A stretch of 64,000 bases of DNA from Neobacillus bataviensis. GTDB taxonomy: Bacteria; Bacillota; Bacilli; Bacillales_B; DSM-18226. The stretch is taken from the NCBI RefSeq assembly GCF_019969725.1, contig NZ_JAHXYW010000002.1, forward strand, positions 62,001 through 126,000, given 5' to 3'. A program made the translations under genes and the position numbers. Of the stretch, positions 26,584 to 35,313 are shown piece after piece (positions within the stretch are counted from its first letter, which is position 1; the number at the start of each line of letters is the position of its first letter). The notes beneath the pieces are model-generated. The model did no database searches. It was not told the DNA's origin and worked only from the letters and a program-made list of their open reading frames with translations.

Positions 26584-27589
26584 ACAAATTGTTGCTTTCG
26601 GGGAAGTCATGATGCGTTTGCAGGTGCCAGGATACGAATTGCTGACTCAGGCTAACACATTACAATACTCTTTTTCAGGCACGGGAGTAAACGTTGCTTC
26701 TGCGATGACCAAGCTAGGCTATGATGGTTATCTTGTAACCAAATTGCCAGAAAACCCATTAGGTGAGGCAGCCATTTCCTTCTTACAGCGATTGGGAATC
26801 AATCGGAGATTCATCTCCAGAGGTGGAAAATATCTGGGCTTATATTTTTTAGAAAATGGTTTTGGACAGCGGGCAAGCAGGGTTACTTATACGAATCGAC
26901 TAGAAAGCAGCTTTAATACCGCTCACATTTCGGATTATGATCTCGATTTGATTGCAGAACAGGCAGATATCATTCACTTTTGCGGTATTACGCTTGCCAT
27001 GACCGATGGTGTCCGTGATAGTATGAAAGTGCTGGCTAAAAAGGTAAAAGAAAAAGGCGGATTGGTTTGTTTCGACTGTAATTACCGCCCTTCCTTATGG
27101 GAGGGGGGTTACGGTGAAGCGAAACCCCATTATGAAGACATGCTTGCTTTGGCTGATATCGTTATGATGAACGAGAAAGATGCGATGTATATTTTAGGAA
27201 TGGAGACAGCGGAAAACTCTAGGGAGGAACAGCTGAAGGACCTCATTCCTAAGGTGGCAAATCGATTTGATATTCAAACAATTACGGGAACACACAGAGG
27301 GATTAATCCTGATAATACCCATTCTTTACGGGGATATTTGTATAAAGATGGGCAGTTACACTTCTCAGAAAAGATTTCTTTTTCCGTATATGATCGAATT
27401 GGAGCCGGAGATGCGTATACAAGCGGGATTCTACATGGCGAGCTGGCTGGATTTTCACCAGAGAAAACAGTCCAATTTGCAGCAGCAGCAGGAATGCTTG
27501 CCTGCACCATCGTTGGCGATACCCCGATGTCGACGGAGGCAGAGATCCTATCCGCCATGGCCGGAACCATTGATGATATAAAGAGATGA
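26576..27589 (+). CDS. kdgK: 2-keto-3-deoxygluconate kinase, PfkB family
   Basis: A complete 337-residue PfkB kinase. N-terminal IVAFGEVMMRLQVPGYELL and GTGVNVASAMTKLGYD form the sugar-binding region. The catalytic GAGD is in RIGAGDAYTSGIL. It phosphorylates KDG to KDPG, linking DgaE and DgaF. A TTG at 26567 is in frame; the ATG at 26576 gives a more typical N-terminus. It is a paralogue of the partial gene at 1-895. Confidence 0.9.
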   Translation: MPKQIVAFGEVMMRLQVPGYELLTQANTLQYSFSGTGVNVASAMTKLGYDGYLVTKLPENPLGEAAISFLQRLGINRRFISRGGKYLGLYFLENGFGQRASRVTYTNRLESSFNTAHISDYDLDLIAEQADIIHFCGITLAMTDGVRDSMKVLAKKVKEKGGLVCFDCNYRPSLWEGGYGEAKPHYEDMLALADIVMMNEKDAMYILGMETAENSREEQLKDLIPKVANRFDIQTITGTHRGINPDNTHSLRGYLYKDGQLHFSEKISFSVYDRIGAGDAYTSGILHGELAGFSPEKTVQFAAAAGMLACTIVGDTPMSTEAEILSAMAGTIDDIKR

Positions 27590-27605
27590 AGGAGCGAATT
27601 AGGGA

Positions 27606-28328
27606 ATGAATGTGAATCGAAAAAAAGGACCTATGTACTTACAAATAAAAGAAATATTGAAGGATCGTATTTTACATGGTGTTTATGCGATTCACACGAA
27701 CATTCCCTCTGAGCCTCAATTAGAAGAAGAATTTAATGTGAGCAAAATTACGATACGCAATGCCATTAAAGAATTAGTTCAAGAGGGATATCTGGAGAAG
27801 AAAAGCGGTAAAGGAACAAAGGTTATCGCGAATGTTTCGACTGCCAAACTTTCAAAAGGGAAGCGCTTTACAGAATTATTAGTAGAAGAAGGCCACCACA
27901 TCACTAAAAAAGTGTTAAGTATTAAGAGGCTTGTATTGTCTCCGGAATCCGAACTTTATTCTTTATTTGGGGAACATTGTATTCAAATTGAACGACTCTA
28001 CTTATTGGACAACGAGCCCTATATTCATTTCACTCATTACATCCTATTGGACTTGACTGAGGAAGAAGTAGAAGATGTCCGTATCGGATCGTTGTACCGT
28101 TTTTTAGAAGAGCAAAATATTCGACTGGAATCATTCCGCGATGAGTTTGCGGTTTCGATTGCACCAAGTCACGTTAATGATAAATTGCATTTGGCAAAAG
28201 ATACAGCAGTTTTAAAAAGGATTCGTCGTTCCAGTGATGATGAAGGAAATGTATTGGAGTATAGCGAGGGTTACTATAATACAGGTAAGCAAAATTATAT
28301 TGTTACTTATAATGATTCCATTCAGTGA
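27606..28328 (+). CDS. GntR family regulator with UTRA ligand-binding domain (HutC subfamily)
   Basis: A 240-residue repressor-like protein. Winged HTH at residues 5-75 (GPMYLQIKEILKDRI, IPSEPQLEEEFNVSKITIRNAIKELVQEGYLEKKSGKGT) and a UTRA domain at about 95-235. It lies inside the sugar-acid operon between kdgK and the permease and probably senses the substrate or an intermediate. Salmonella dga is controlled by a sigma-54 activator, so the control here is of another type. Confidence 0.9.
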   Translation: MNVNRKKGPMYLQIKEILKDRILHGVYAIHTNIPSEPQLEEEFNVSKITIRNAIKELVQEGYLEKKSGKGTKVIANVSTAKLSKGKRFTELLVEEGHHITKKVLSIKRLVLSPESELYSLFGEHCIQIERLYLLDNEPYIHFTHYILLDLTEEEVEDVRIGSLYRFLEEQNIRLESFRDEFAVSIAPSHVNDKLHLAKDTAVLKRIRRSSDDEGNVLEYSEGYYNTGKQNYIVTYNDSIQ

Positions 28329-28378
28329 CCAGCTTTTTTGAAAATAATGTAAGCGATTACCTAGGGAGTGTGAAAAAG

Positions 28379-29704
28379 ATGAGTTTATATTTAATAGGTA
28401 TTACGTTAGTAGCCATTGTGATTGTTATTTTAGGAGTATCATGGTGGAAATGGCATGCATTCATCAGTTTAACAGTTGCCGGCTTATTCCTAGCGATTTT
28501 TTCTGGCGTGCCAATGGACAAAATTGTCACAGCCTATGAAACGGGAGTGGGCGCAGTCCTTGGACATTTGATTGGAATTTTAGCGCTGGGAACGATTTTA
28601 GGTAAAATGATGTCCGACTCAGGTGCGGGCATGCAAGTAGCTGATTTCTTTATCAAAAAATTCGGTGTGAAATACCTGCCATGGGCGATGCTTCTATCTG
28701 GCTTTATTATTGGGATTCCTGTCTTTTTTGAGGTTGGTCTAGTAATCTTGCTGCCTTTAGTTATTTCGATTCGCAAATCTACGAAACAAAACATTTTGTT
28801 AATTGGTATCCCGGTGCTTGCCGGATTGTCGATTGTTCATGGATTAGTTCCTCCGCATCCGGGTGCGATGACGGCCATTGGCATTTATAATGCAAATCTA
28901 GGACATGTACTGCTTTATTCCTTAATTATTGCTTTTCCTACGGCCGTTATTGCCGGACCTTTATTTGCAAAATTTATTCATAAACGAGTTACTCCTGAGG
29001 GGGAACCAGAGTTAATTCGTGTGGCGACTAAGTCAAGCGGATTGCCAAGTACAGGGATTTCGTTTTTCATTATCTTGCTGCCTGTTTTATTAATGTTGTT
29101 AACTGTTATTGCTCCCTATCTTTCACTGCCAGGTGCAATTGAAAAATTCCTGGTGTTTATTGGAAGTCCAGTTATTGCCCTTCTAATCTCATGTTTTGCA
29201 GCGTATTACTTCTTGGGCTACCGCCAGGGCATGGACAAGATGTTACTTAAAAAATTAACGGAAGAGTGTTTGCTGCCATTAGCATCTATCATTCTCATTA
29301 TTGGAGCAGGTGGTGCCTTCAAGCAAATTTTAATTGAAAGCGGTGTCGGAAATGCTATTGCAGCAATGTCCGAGCAATTGTCTTTGTCACCGATTGTCCT
29401 TGCCTTCTTAGTTGCGGGATTAATCCGTGTCGCCACTGGTTCAGCAACTGTTGCATTAACAACAGCGGCCGGCATTGTTTCTCCAGTAGTGGCGCATATG
29501 TCAGGTGTTAACCTGGAATTATTAGTTATTGCTACCGGTGCAGGTTCATTAATGCTTTCCCATGTAAATGATGCCGGTTTCTGGCTGGTAAAAGAATATA
29601 TGGGATTGACGGTTAAAGAAACATTCAAGACCTGGACGGTCATGGAAACGCTCCTTTCTTTTGTCGCCTTTATTCTGGTTTTAATCTTAGATGTGTTTGT
29701 TTAA
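28379..29704 (+). CDS. GntP family gluconate:H+ symporter-type permease
   Basis: A 441-residue membrane protein with 12 or more hydrophobic segments. GntP-family motifs include ILALGTILGKMMSDSGAGMQ, GLVPPHPGAM and SHVNDAGFWLVKEYMGL. It imports a sugar acid by proton symport without phosphorylating it. The frame opens 18 codons earlier, but AGGGAGTG before the ATG at 28379 decides the start. As last gene of the operon it supplies the substrate for the deacetylase/DgaE route. Confidence 0.9.
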   Translation: MSLYLIGITLVAIVIVILGVSWWKWHAFISLTVAGLFLAIFSGVPMDKIVTAYETGVGAVLGHLIGILALGTILGKMMSDSGAGMQVADFFIKKFGVKYLPWAMLLSGFIIGIPVFFEVGLVILLPLVISIRKSTKQNILLIGIPVLAGLSIVHGLVPPHPGAMTAIGIYNANLGHVLLYSLIIAFPTAVIAGPLFAKFIHKRVTPEGEPELIRVATKSSGLPSTGISFFIILLPVLLMLLTVIAPYLSLPGAIEKFLVFIGSPVIALLISCFAAYYFLGYRQGMDKMLLKKLTEECLLPLASIILIIGAGGAFKQILIESGVGNAIAAMSEQLSLSPIVLAFLVAGLIRVATGSATVALTTAAGIVSPVVAHMSGVNLELLVIATGAGSLMLSHVNDAGFWLVKEYMGLTVKETFKTWTVMETLLSFVAFILVLILDVFV

Positions 29705-29730
29705 GCATCATATTATTGATTACTGAATTT

Positions 29731-29768
29731 AAGAGGCACCCAAACTTAATGTTGGGTGCCTCTTTTCA
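29731..29768 (+). terminator. Terminator of the dga-like operon
   Basis: AAGAGGCACCCAA(A)C pairs with GTTGGGTGCCTCTT, with one bulged A and a short loop, followed by TTTTC. Confidence 0.85.
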
Positions 29769-29786
29769 TAAATATTTCTAAAATCA

Positions 29787-29816
29787 TTGACAGAATATTA
29801 ATACAGCCTCTATAAT
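29787..29816 (+). promoter_or_regulatory. Consensus SigA promoter of the T-box leader
   Basis: Perfect TTGACA (29787-29792) and perfect TATAAT (29811-29816) with an 18-base spacer. It predicts a transcript start near 29823. Confidence 0.85.
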
Positions 29817-29822
29817 ACAAAG

Positions 29823-30121
29823 CATGCTTACTGTAGAGCGTAAATTCTTCATATGAATTGAAAAATAATTTGAGCAATGAAGGGAATATAAGTAATGCTT
29901 ATCTCACTGTTTTAGAGAGCTGATGGAAGGTGAAAATCAGTACAAAGATAAGGATGAATTTCGGTCCCGGAGCATTTTTTTCGAAGTAAAGGGCGACCTT
30001 TATGAAGGGAAAGACGGTCAAACATGATCGTTAACAAAGTCGAGAGGCAGACTGAGTCTGCAACTAGGGTGGTACCGCGATATAATCGTCCCTACTGATA
30101 CAATCAGTAGGGGCTTTTTTA
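29823..30121 (+). ncRNA. T-box leader, probably phenylalanine-specific
   Basis: The T-box AGGGTGGTACCGCG lies at 30066-30079. Upstream are the AGTA element, the distal stem with AGAGAGCTGATGG and GGTGAAAATCAG, and the 3' specifier strand GATGAATTTCGG. CTTATC pairs with GATAAG above the specifier loop. After GAA the triplet is TTT, or TTC if shifted by one; both read Phe. The terminator CCCTACTGAT/ATCAGTAGGG with a T run lies at 30090-30120. Uncharged tRNA would stabilise the antiterminator and switch on the permease. Confidence 0.92.
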
Positions 30122-30145
30122 TGGAAAAAAATAAAGGAGCAAATC

Positions 30146-31477
30146 ATGATGAAATTACAAAAAAGTTTATTGCCTCGTCATATACGTTTGATGGCACTCG
30201 GGGGAGCTATCGGAACAGGTATCTTTAAAGGGACAGCTGAAACAGTATCAATAGCGGGGCCCGCCGTCATTTTTTCTTATCTGTTTGCAGGTTTATTGCT
30301 TCTTGTTGTGATGGGGGCAATCGCGGAGATGGCCATAGCTTATCCTGGACTAAATATGAAAGGTTTTATTCATAAAGCATTTGGAACGAACGTGTCTTTT
30401 GTGATCGGGTGGCTGTACTGTTTTATGTGGTTAGTTGTATGTGTCATTGAAGTGATTGCAGCGGGGAGCTTTCTGCAGTATTGGTTCCCTTCTTTGTCTT
30501 TATGGTCCTTAAGCTTTATTAGTGCTCTTTTCATAGTGGCTATTAATCTAATGAATGTAAAGCGTTACGGAGAGATTGAATTTTGGTTTGCCGGTATCAA
30601 AATTACCATGATTGTTTTGTTCGTTGTTTTAGGCGCTGGTATTTTGTTAGGTTTTATCCCGAGCAGTGAAACTGACTATATGCAAAATTATGTACAGCAT
30701 AAAGGATTTTTCCCGCATGGGTGGTCAGGAGTGTTTTCCGCACTGCTAATCGTCATTTTTTCATATGGCGGTACCGAACTTATCGGATTGACATTAACCG
30801 AAACGAAAGATGCAGAGAAGATATTGCCAAAAGTGATTAAAGGAGTAATATGGAGAATCGTGATATTCTATACGCTCCCAATCCTTATCATTTGCGGATT
30901 AATTCCTTGGGATGAAATCGGCAGTCAAGCAAGCCCGTTTGTGCAAGTGTTATCCGCTGTCGGCTTTGGTGGATCAGCTCACATTATGAACTTCGTCCTT
31001 ATTACAGCAGTTTTGTCTGCTGCAAACTCAGGGATTTATGGCTGTACACGAATGCTGTATTCATTAGCTGCAGAAGGGGAAGCACCGAAACAGTTTTCAT
31101 TTGTTTCTAAAAACGGTGTTCCATTATATAGTGTTATCTTTAGCGCTATTATTCTTATTGGAGGGACATTTGTTGCGTACTTTTCACCTGACCGTGTTTT
31201 TGGGTATTTGATGGCCATTCCGGGGTTTACGGTATCATTGGTGTGGATCAGCATATGTTTAGCACAACTGAAGCTTCGGAAAACTTATACAAAGCTGCCG
31301 CATTTTAAAGTATGGGGCTTTCCATATGTAACCTCATTTACTGCATTAGCGTTAAGTATAAGTTGTGTGGTATTTGCTTTCGGCGAGCAGAATCGAGTGA
31401 GTATTTTTGTTTGTTTAGGTATTCTGTTTATCTTAATGCTATGTTCTGTATTTAGAGACAAAAAGCAGAATAGTTAA
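30146..31477 (+). CDS. Amino acid permease (APC superfamily), T-box controlled
   Basis: A 443-residue, 12-helix amino acid/polyamine/organocation family transporter. The family motif LMALGGAIGTGIFKGTA is at residues 15-31. It belongs to the amino acid transporter (AAT) branch together with AroP, PheP, LysP and CycA. The T-box leader with a Phe specifier suggests uptake of phenylalanine or aromatic amino acids. The start follows AAAGGAG. Confidence 0.88.
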   Translation: MMKLQKSLLPRHIRLMALGGAIGTGIFKGTAETVSIAGPAVIFSYLFAGLLLLVVMGAIAEMAIAYPGLNMKGFIHKAFGTNVSFVIGWLYCFMWLVVCVIEVIAAGSFLQYWFPSLSLWSLSFISALFIVAINLMNVKRYGEIEFWFAGIKITMIVLFVVLGAGILLGFIPSSETDYMQNYVQHKGFFPHGWSGVFSALLIVIFSYGGTELIGLTLTETKDAEKILPKVIKGVIWRIVIFYTLPILIICGLIPWDEIGSQASPFVQVLSAVGFGGSAHIMNFVLITAVLSAANSGIYGCTRMLYSLAAEGEAPKQFSFVSKNGVPLYSVIFSAIILIGGTFVAYFSPDRVFGYLMAIPGFTVSLVWISICLAQLKLRKTYTKLPHFKVWGFPYVTSFTALALSISCVVFAFGEQNRVSIFVCLGILFILMLCSVFRDKKQNS

Positions 31478-31487
31478 AGATAGGTAA

Positions 31488-31524
31488 AAATGCGGCTGGT
31501 GGTTGATCCCCAGCCGCTTATTTT
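31488..31524 (+). terminator. Terminator of the T-box permease gene
   Basis: GCGGCTGG pairs with CCAGCCGC around a 10-base loop, followed by TTATTTTC. Confidence 0.75.
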
Positions 31525-31643
31525 CTGTCAAATTTCATTACCTTCAAGGTTAACAAATGAGTAAATTTTCTTACTTCCTAACATAGAAAAACAAACCCCA
31601 AAATATGATTAGGATGTGCAAAGGTATTTAAATCATTTGGGGG

Positions 31644-32288
31644 GTGCTAAAAATAACGAGAGCAAGCAATAGGCATACCAGGTCTACTTTTCAGGCACTT
31701 GTTCAAGCTATTATTCCAGCAGCTCCAAAATCAAATGTGGACATTTTAATGGCGGGTGCTTTGGAATTTAATGTTTATGAGTATGTCATTTGGATATTGG
31801 ATCATTCGATTGCCTATCCAATAAAAAAACAGTTGAATTTAGTGAATGGCTCCATGTCTAAATCGACGGCTGAATTGCTGGACAAAGGGGCTGAACAATT
31901 AATCCTGACAGGGCAAATTCAGTATCCCCTTAATCAATATGCATTTCCTGGAGGCGGTCACTTCACAATGTTATCTCCAATTGACCGGTTAAGAGCTATT
32001 ACTTTAATAGAGCAGCTTGAAATAAATCTTGACGCCTTGAATCTTCCCTATAAAAATAACCCAGGACTTATTCGGAATATGATGGATGTTCTTAATCAAC
32101 TTACCCAGAATGGTCATTATTCTGAATGGCCGGCATATGAAACCACACGTTTGTTTTCACCTGAATATAGAAGAGTAGAATACTTTCCGCCTGGATGGAT
32201 CCAGACCCAATATCCAGGTACATCAAAAGCGTATCGTGATTTTCGTGGATTCTTAACAATCATGCCTCATAAGAAGGTGAAAGACTAA
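31644..32288 (+). CDS. Small partner subunit of the GMC dehydrogenase (gluconate 2-dehydrogenase subunit 3-like)
   Basis: A 214-residue soluble protein with the N-terminal pattern FQALVQAIIPAAP typical of gluconate 2-dehydrogenase subunit 3-type partners, and SPIDRLRAITLIE. No signal peptide or Tat motif is seen, unlike the exported Proteobacterial small subunits. The stop overlaps the next start by one base (TAATG), so the two are translationally coupled. The start is uncertain: the GTG at 31644 sits directly on the G-rich ribosome site, and a rare start just downstream may be used. Confidence 0.7.
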   Translation: MLKITRASNRHTRSTFQALVQAIIPAAPKSNVDILMAGALEFNVYEYVIWILDHSIAYPIKKQLNLVNGSMSKSTAELLDKGAEQLILTGQIQYPLNQYAFPGGGHFTMLSPIDRLRAITLIEQLEINLDALNLPYKNNPGLIRNMMDVLNQLTQNGHYSEWPAYETTRLFSPEYRRVEYFPPGWIQTQYPGTSKAYRDFRGFLTIMPHKKVKD

Positions 32289-33991
32289 TGGAGAATCAAG
32301 ACGTGATTGTTATAGGAGCAGGCGGTGGAGGGGCCGTTATCGCGAAGGAACTGGGGAGTATGGGAATAAAGGTTTTGGTTCTTGAAGCAGGCCCTTGGTA
32401 CGGAAACAAAAAATGGCCCAATCCTAATCAAAAGCCCGGAGCTTCATTCAGTTCGTCACCACAAGATTTGGATGTATTTCTCCATAAAAGATTACTTAAT
32501 AAGTTTGAAACGAACATGAATGATTTGGTCTCCGGCAGATTTCGATGGGGACCGGCGGACCGCAGCCGTCCCCAATGGTTTCGGAACATCAAGCAAAAGG
32601 GGTTGATTTGGCAATGCGCCGGTGTTGGTGGAACAACACAAGTGTATACGGCTAATTGCCCCCGAGCTTATCCTGAGGCAATTGATCAAGTGTGGCCTAT
32701 TTCCTATCGAGAACTGCTTCCCTATTATGAAAAGGTTGAAGCTGAATTGCCGGTGAACTTTGCCGCGACGACAGCCAAGGAAGAATTATTTTATTATGGA
32801 GCAAAGAAAGCAGGATGGCCGATGGTTCAAACACTGGATGTCACAAAACCGGGATACCGGCCGCAGCCAAATGCAATTTTGCCTCCTAATGAAAACATCA
32901 TGAACCCCTATATCTCCGATGAACAACTATCCTGGATGGAAGGGTGCACGCTTTCGGGGCATTGCATCAACGGATGCCCTCATGGCCCATCTGTCGATAA
33001 AATTGCCAAACGCTCTACCAATGTCAGCTATGTACCGCTAGCTTTACAAACCGGAAATGTCAGAATAAGGCCCAATACCTTTGCCTTAAAAATACTTACA
33101 GAAAAGAGCGGTGCCAAAAATATGCAGGCCATTGGGGTCATGATTAGGGATACATGGACTGGCCAAGAGGAAGAGCTAAGAGCAGAAACAATTATTATGT
33201 CTGCAGGAAGCATTGAAAGTCCACGGCTGTGGTTAAATTCAGGGCTCCCTGAAAATCCATGGGTAGGAAAAGGCCTGGTTAACCATTATATGGACTGGGT
33301 CACCGGGTTATTTGATGAAAAAGATCTGCTTCATATATTAGGAAATTCAGAAATTAATCCCTTTGTTGGGAATACTTGCGGGGCAAGGCTTGATATTCCC
33401 GGACTTGGGGCATTACAGACGGTTGGGATGAGCCCCGGATTAACCGCATCCTTTTATGGGGTGAGTGAATCTGGCTATTCTTTCTTAAACCAGCCTGGTG
33501 TGAACGACCCATGGGATGTAAAGGGGCGTCTGTTCGGGTATGAATTAAAGGAAGTGATGGATGCCTATCGGAAAACATTAAGTATTTTAGTCTGTACCGA
33601 CGATGAAGTAGACCAACGTAACGGGGTTAGGCTGGATCCATTTTTGAGTGATGAACATGGACCTGTCCCTGATATAGTTTATAAACCCGTCAAAAACTCC
33701 TGTAAAAAGCGGAACGAGCTCGTGAAAATCGCTGTTAACTTGCTGCGAAAAGCGAGAGCCAAGAAAGTCATTTGGTCTGATTGGCCGGCAGGAATGATGA
33801 TTCATATCGAGAGTACGATGCGTATGGGCTTTGTCGTGGATGAGAATTGTGAATCCATTCAAGTAGGACGGTTATATATCGCTGACAACAGCGTCCATTA
33901 TAATGGCCTTGGCGGCGTAAATCCAACCCTTACTACACAGGCACTAGCTGTGCGTACAGCTGAAAAGTTATATAAAAAGTATTTCAATTAG
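32288..33991 (+). CDS. GMC family oxidoreductase (FAD-dependent dehydrogenase)
   Basis: A 567-residue GMC flavoprotein. FAD motif VIVIGAGGGGAVIAKELG is at residues 5-22. WQCAGVGGTTQVYTANCPR matches the second GMC region, and NPTLTTQALAVRTAEKL the C-terminal one. Cys220, Cys226 and Cys230 in GCTLSGHCINGCPHG resemble the Cys cluster of bacterial electron-donating GMC dehydrogenases that carry an iron-sulfur centre. This suggests a sugar or gluconate dehydrogenase, not an H2O2-forming oxidase. No cytochrome subunit is adjacent. Confidence 0.85.
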   Translation: MENQDVIVIGAGGGGAVIAKELGSMGIKVLVLEAGPWYGNKKWPNPNQKPGASFSSSPQDLDVFLHKRLLNKFETNMNDLVSGRFRWGPADRSRPQWFRNIKQKGLIWQCAGVGGTTQVYTANCPRAYPEAIDQVWPISYRELLPYYEKVEAELPVNFAATTAKEELFYYGAKKAGWPMVQTLDVTKPGYRPQPNAILPPNENIMNPYISDEQLSWMEGCTLSGHCINGCPHGPSVDKIAKRSTNVSYVPLALQTGNVRIRPNTFALKILTEKSGAKNMQAIGVMIRDTWTGQEEELRAETIIMSAGSIESPRLWLNSGLPENPWVGKGLVNHYMDWVTGLFDEKDLLHILGNSEINPFVGNTCGARLDIPGLGALQTVGMSPGLTASFYGVSESGYSFLNQPGVNDPWDVKGRLFGYELKEVMDAYRKTLSILVCTDDEVDQRNGVRLDPFLSDEHGPVPDIVYKPVKNSCKKRNELVKIAVNLLRKARAKKVIWSDWPAGMMIHIESTMRMGFVVDENCESIQVGRLYIADNSVHYNGLGGVNPTLTTQALAVRTAEKLYKKYFN

Positions 33992-34057
33992 CATGCTTTT
34001 AGCTATAAATGGTAAAAATACCACCATAAATCTAAAGTTGGGTGGGTTATTTCAAAC

Positions 34058-34585
34058 ATGAAAGTATTTGACCTTATTCATGATGTGTTTCAACCATTTA
34101 TGGATGGCGATAAAAGACCTTTAAATGTAATGGAGGTTTCTAACCTATGGTTTTTTCTTTTAGGTACGGTAACGACCATGCGGAATGAAGAAATCGGTTA
34201 CAACATTGCCCAAGATCCGGAATTAAAACAACTATTGAAGGACATAAGGGAAACCGTTCATGTCCCGATCAGGGACGAACTTAAAGAGTTCCTCACAAAT
34301 GAAGGCATACCTTTACCTGCATCCACCCCTGTAAAGCCGGTCGGTGACTATCGGGATATACCAGAGGGAGCCAAATTAAATGATGAGGAACTGGCTAATT
34401 TAATGTCCTATAATCTCGCGATGGGGGTCAATTATGCTGCCAAAGGAATGACCGAATCAATCCGGGCAGATATCGGATTACTTTTTTCAAAAATCATTAT
34501 GAGAAAAACGGCTGCAAGTTTAAGGGTGAAACAATATTTAGACCGGCATGAATGGCTTCGCATCCCGCCTTATTACAAATCATAG
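34058..34585 (+). CDS. DUF3231 family protein
   Basis: A 175-residue alpha-helical protein with features of DUF3231: LNVMEVSNLWFFLLGTVTTMRNEEIGYN, PVKPVGDYRDIPEGAKLNDEELANL and RKTAASLRVKQYLDRHEWLRIPPYY. Members occur in spore formers, often as tandem domains linked to the spore coat; this copy has one domain. It follows the GMC gene by 66 bases and may be cotranscribed. Confidence 0.85.
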   Translation: MKVFDLIHDVFQPFMDGDKRPLNVMEVSNLWFFLLGTVTTMRNEEIGYNIAQDPELKQLLKDIRETVHVPIRDELKEFLTNEGIPLPASTPVKPVGDYRDIPEGAKLNDEELANLMSYNLAMGVNYAAKGMTESIRADIGLLFSKIIMRKTAASLRVKQYLDRHEWLRIPPYYKS

Positions 34586-34670
34586 AAGTAGCGGACAGCG
34601 TGCTCCAATTGTCTGATAGGCAGCCGCAATTATCGGATAACATTCTCTAATCGTCAAAATTGCAGTTAAG

Positions 34671-34709
34671 AAACACCTCTACCAGACTTAGGAGGGGTGT
34701 TTTCTTTTT
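34671..34709. terminator. Terminator between convergent DUF3231 and chromate transporter genes
   Basis: AAACACCTCT pairs with AGGGGTGTTT (one G-U), followed by TTCTTTTT. The preceding 80 bases show only weak, degenerate CAATT-TC-GATA repeats. Confidence 0.7.
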
Positions 34710-34754
34710 GAAAAGAGATATTAGAGTATAATATACTGCTTAGCTTTTTATATA

Positions 34755-35297
34755 TTAACTATAGAGGGCCACACCCACTAATCCTGAAAGGATAATGACA
34801 TAAAGAGGATGCCAACGGTATTTAATTAAAACAAATAAGGATAGTCCAAAAATGACCAGCAGACTTACCATACGATATGAGATATTGAAAGTAAGCAAGT
34901 CATTTGATAGTGCAAAACTTATAGAGGCATAAATGACTAAACTAGTAACAATAGGCTTTAATCCGTAGAACATGGATTGAACATATTGATTATCATGCAT
35001 CCTTTTAAAAAATGAAGCGATTAGAATAACCAATATAATTGAGGGAATTAAAATAGCAATAGCCGATATGATGGCACCAGCTATTCCGGATGTTGAATAC
35101 CCAACTAAAATGGCGCTATTGGTTGCAATTGGACCAGGTGACATCCCTGAAATGGCAATTAAATTGGTAAATTGTTCTGCCGGAATCCATCCGAAGCGGG
35201 TGACTTCCGAGCTTATAATCGGAATCATTGCATATCCCCCGCCGAAAGAAACTAAACCGATCCAAAAAAATGTTTTAAACAGCTGCCACAAAACCAT
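34755..35297 (-). CDS. Chromate transporter, single-domain (CHR) subunit B
   Basis: A 180-residue half-size CHR protein with about five or six membrane segments and the CHR motif SFGGGYAMIPIISSEV, then GMSPGPIATNSAILVGY. It pairs with the adjacent 208-residue homologue to form a heteromeric short-chain chromate transporter, as described for Bacillus subtilis YwrB/YwrA. The start lies 16 bases after the partner's stop. Confidence 0.9.
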   Translation of the reverse strand: MVLWQLFKTFFWIGLVSFGGGYAMIPIISSEVTRFGWIPAEQFTNLIAISGMSPGPIATNSAILVGYSTSGIAGAIISAIAILIPSIILVILIASFFKRMHDNQYVQSMFYGLKPIVTSLVIYASISFALSNDLLTFNISYRMVSLLVIFGLSLFVLIKYRWHPLYVIILSGLVGVALYS

Positions 35298-35313
35298 TTA
35301 GTTCTCCCCCCAT

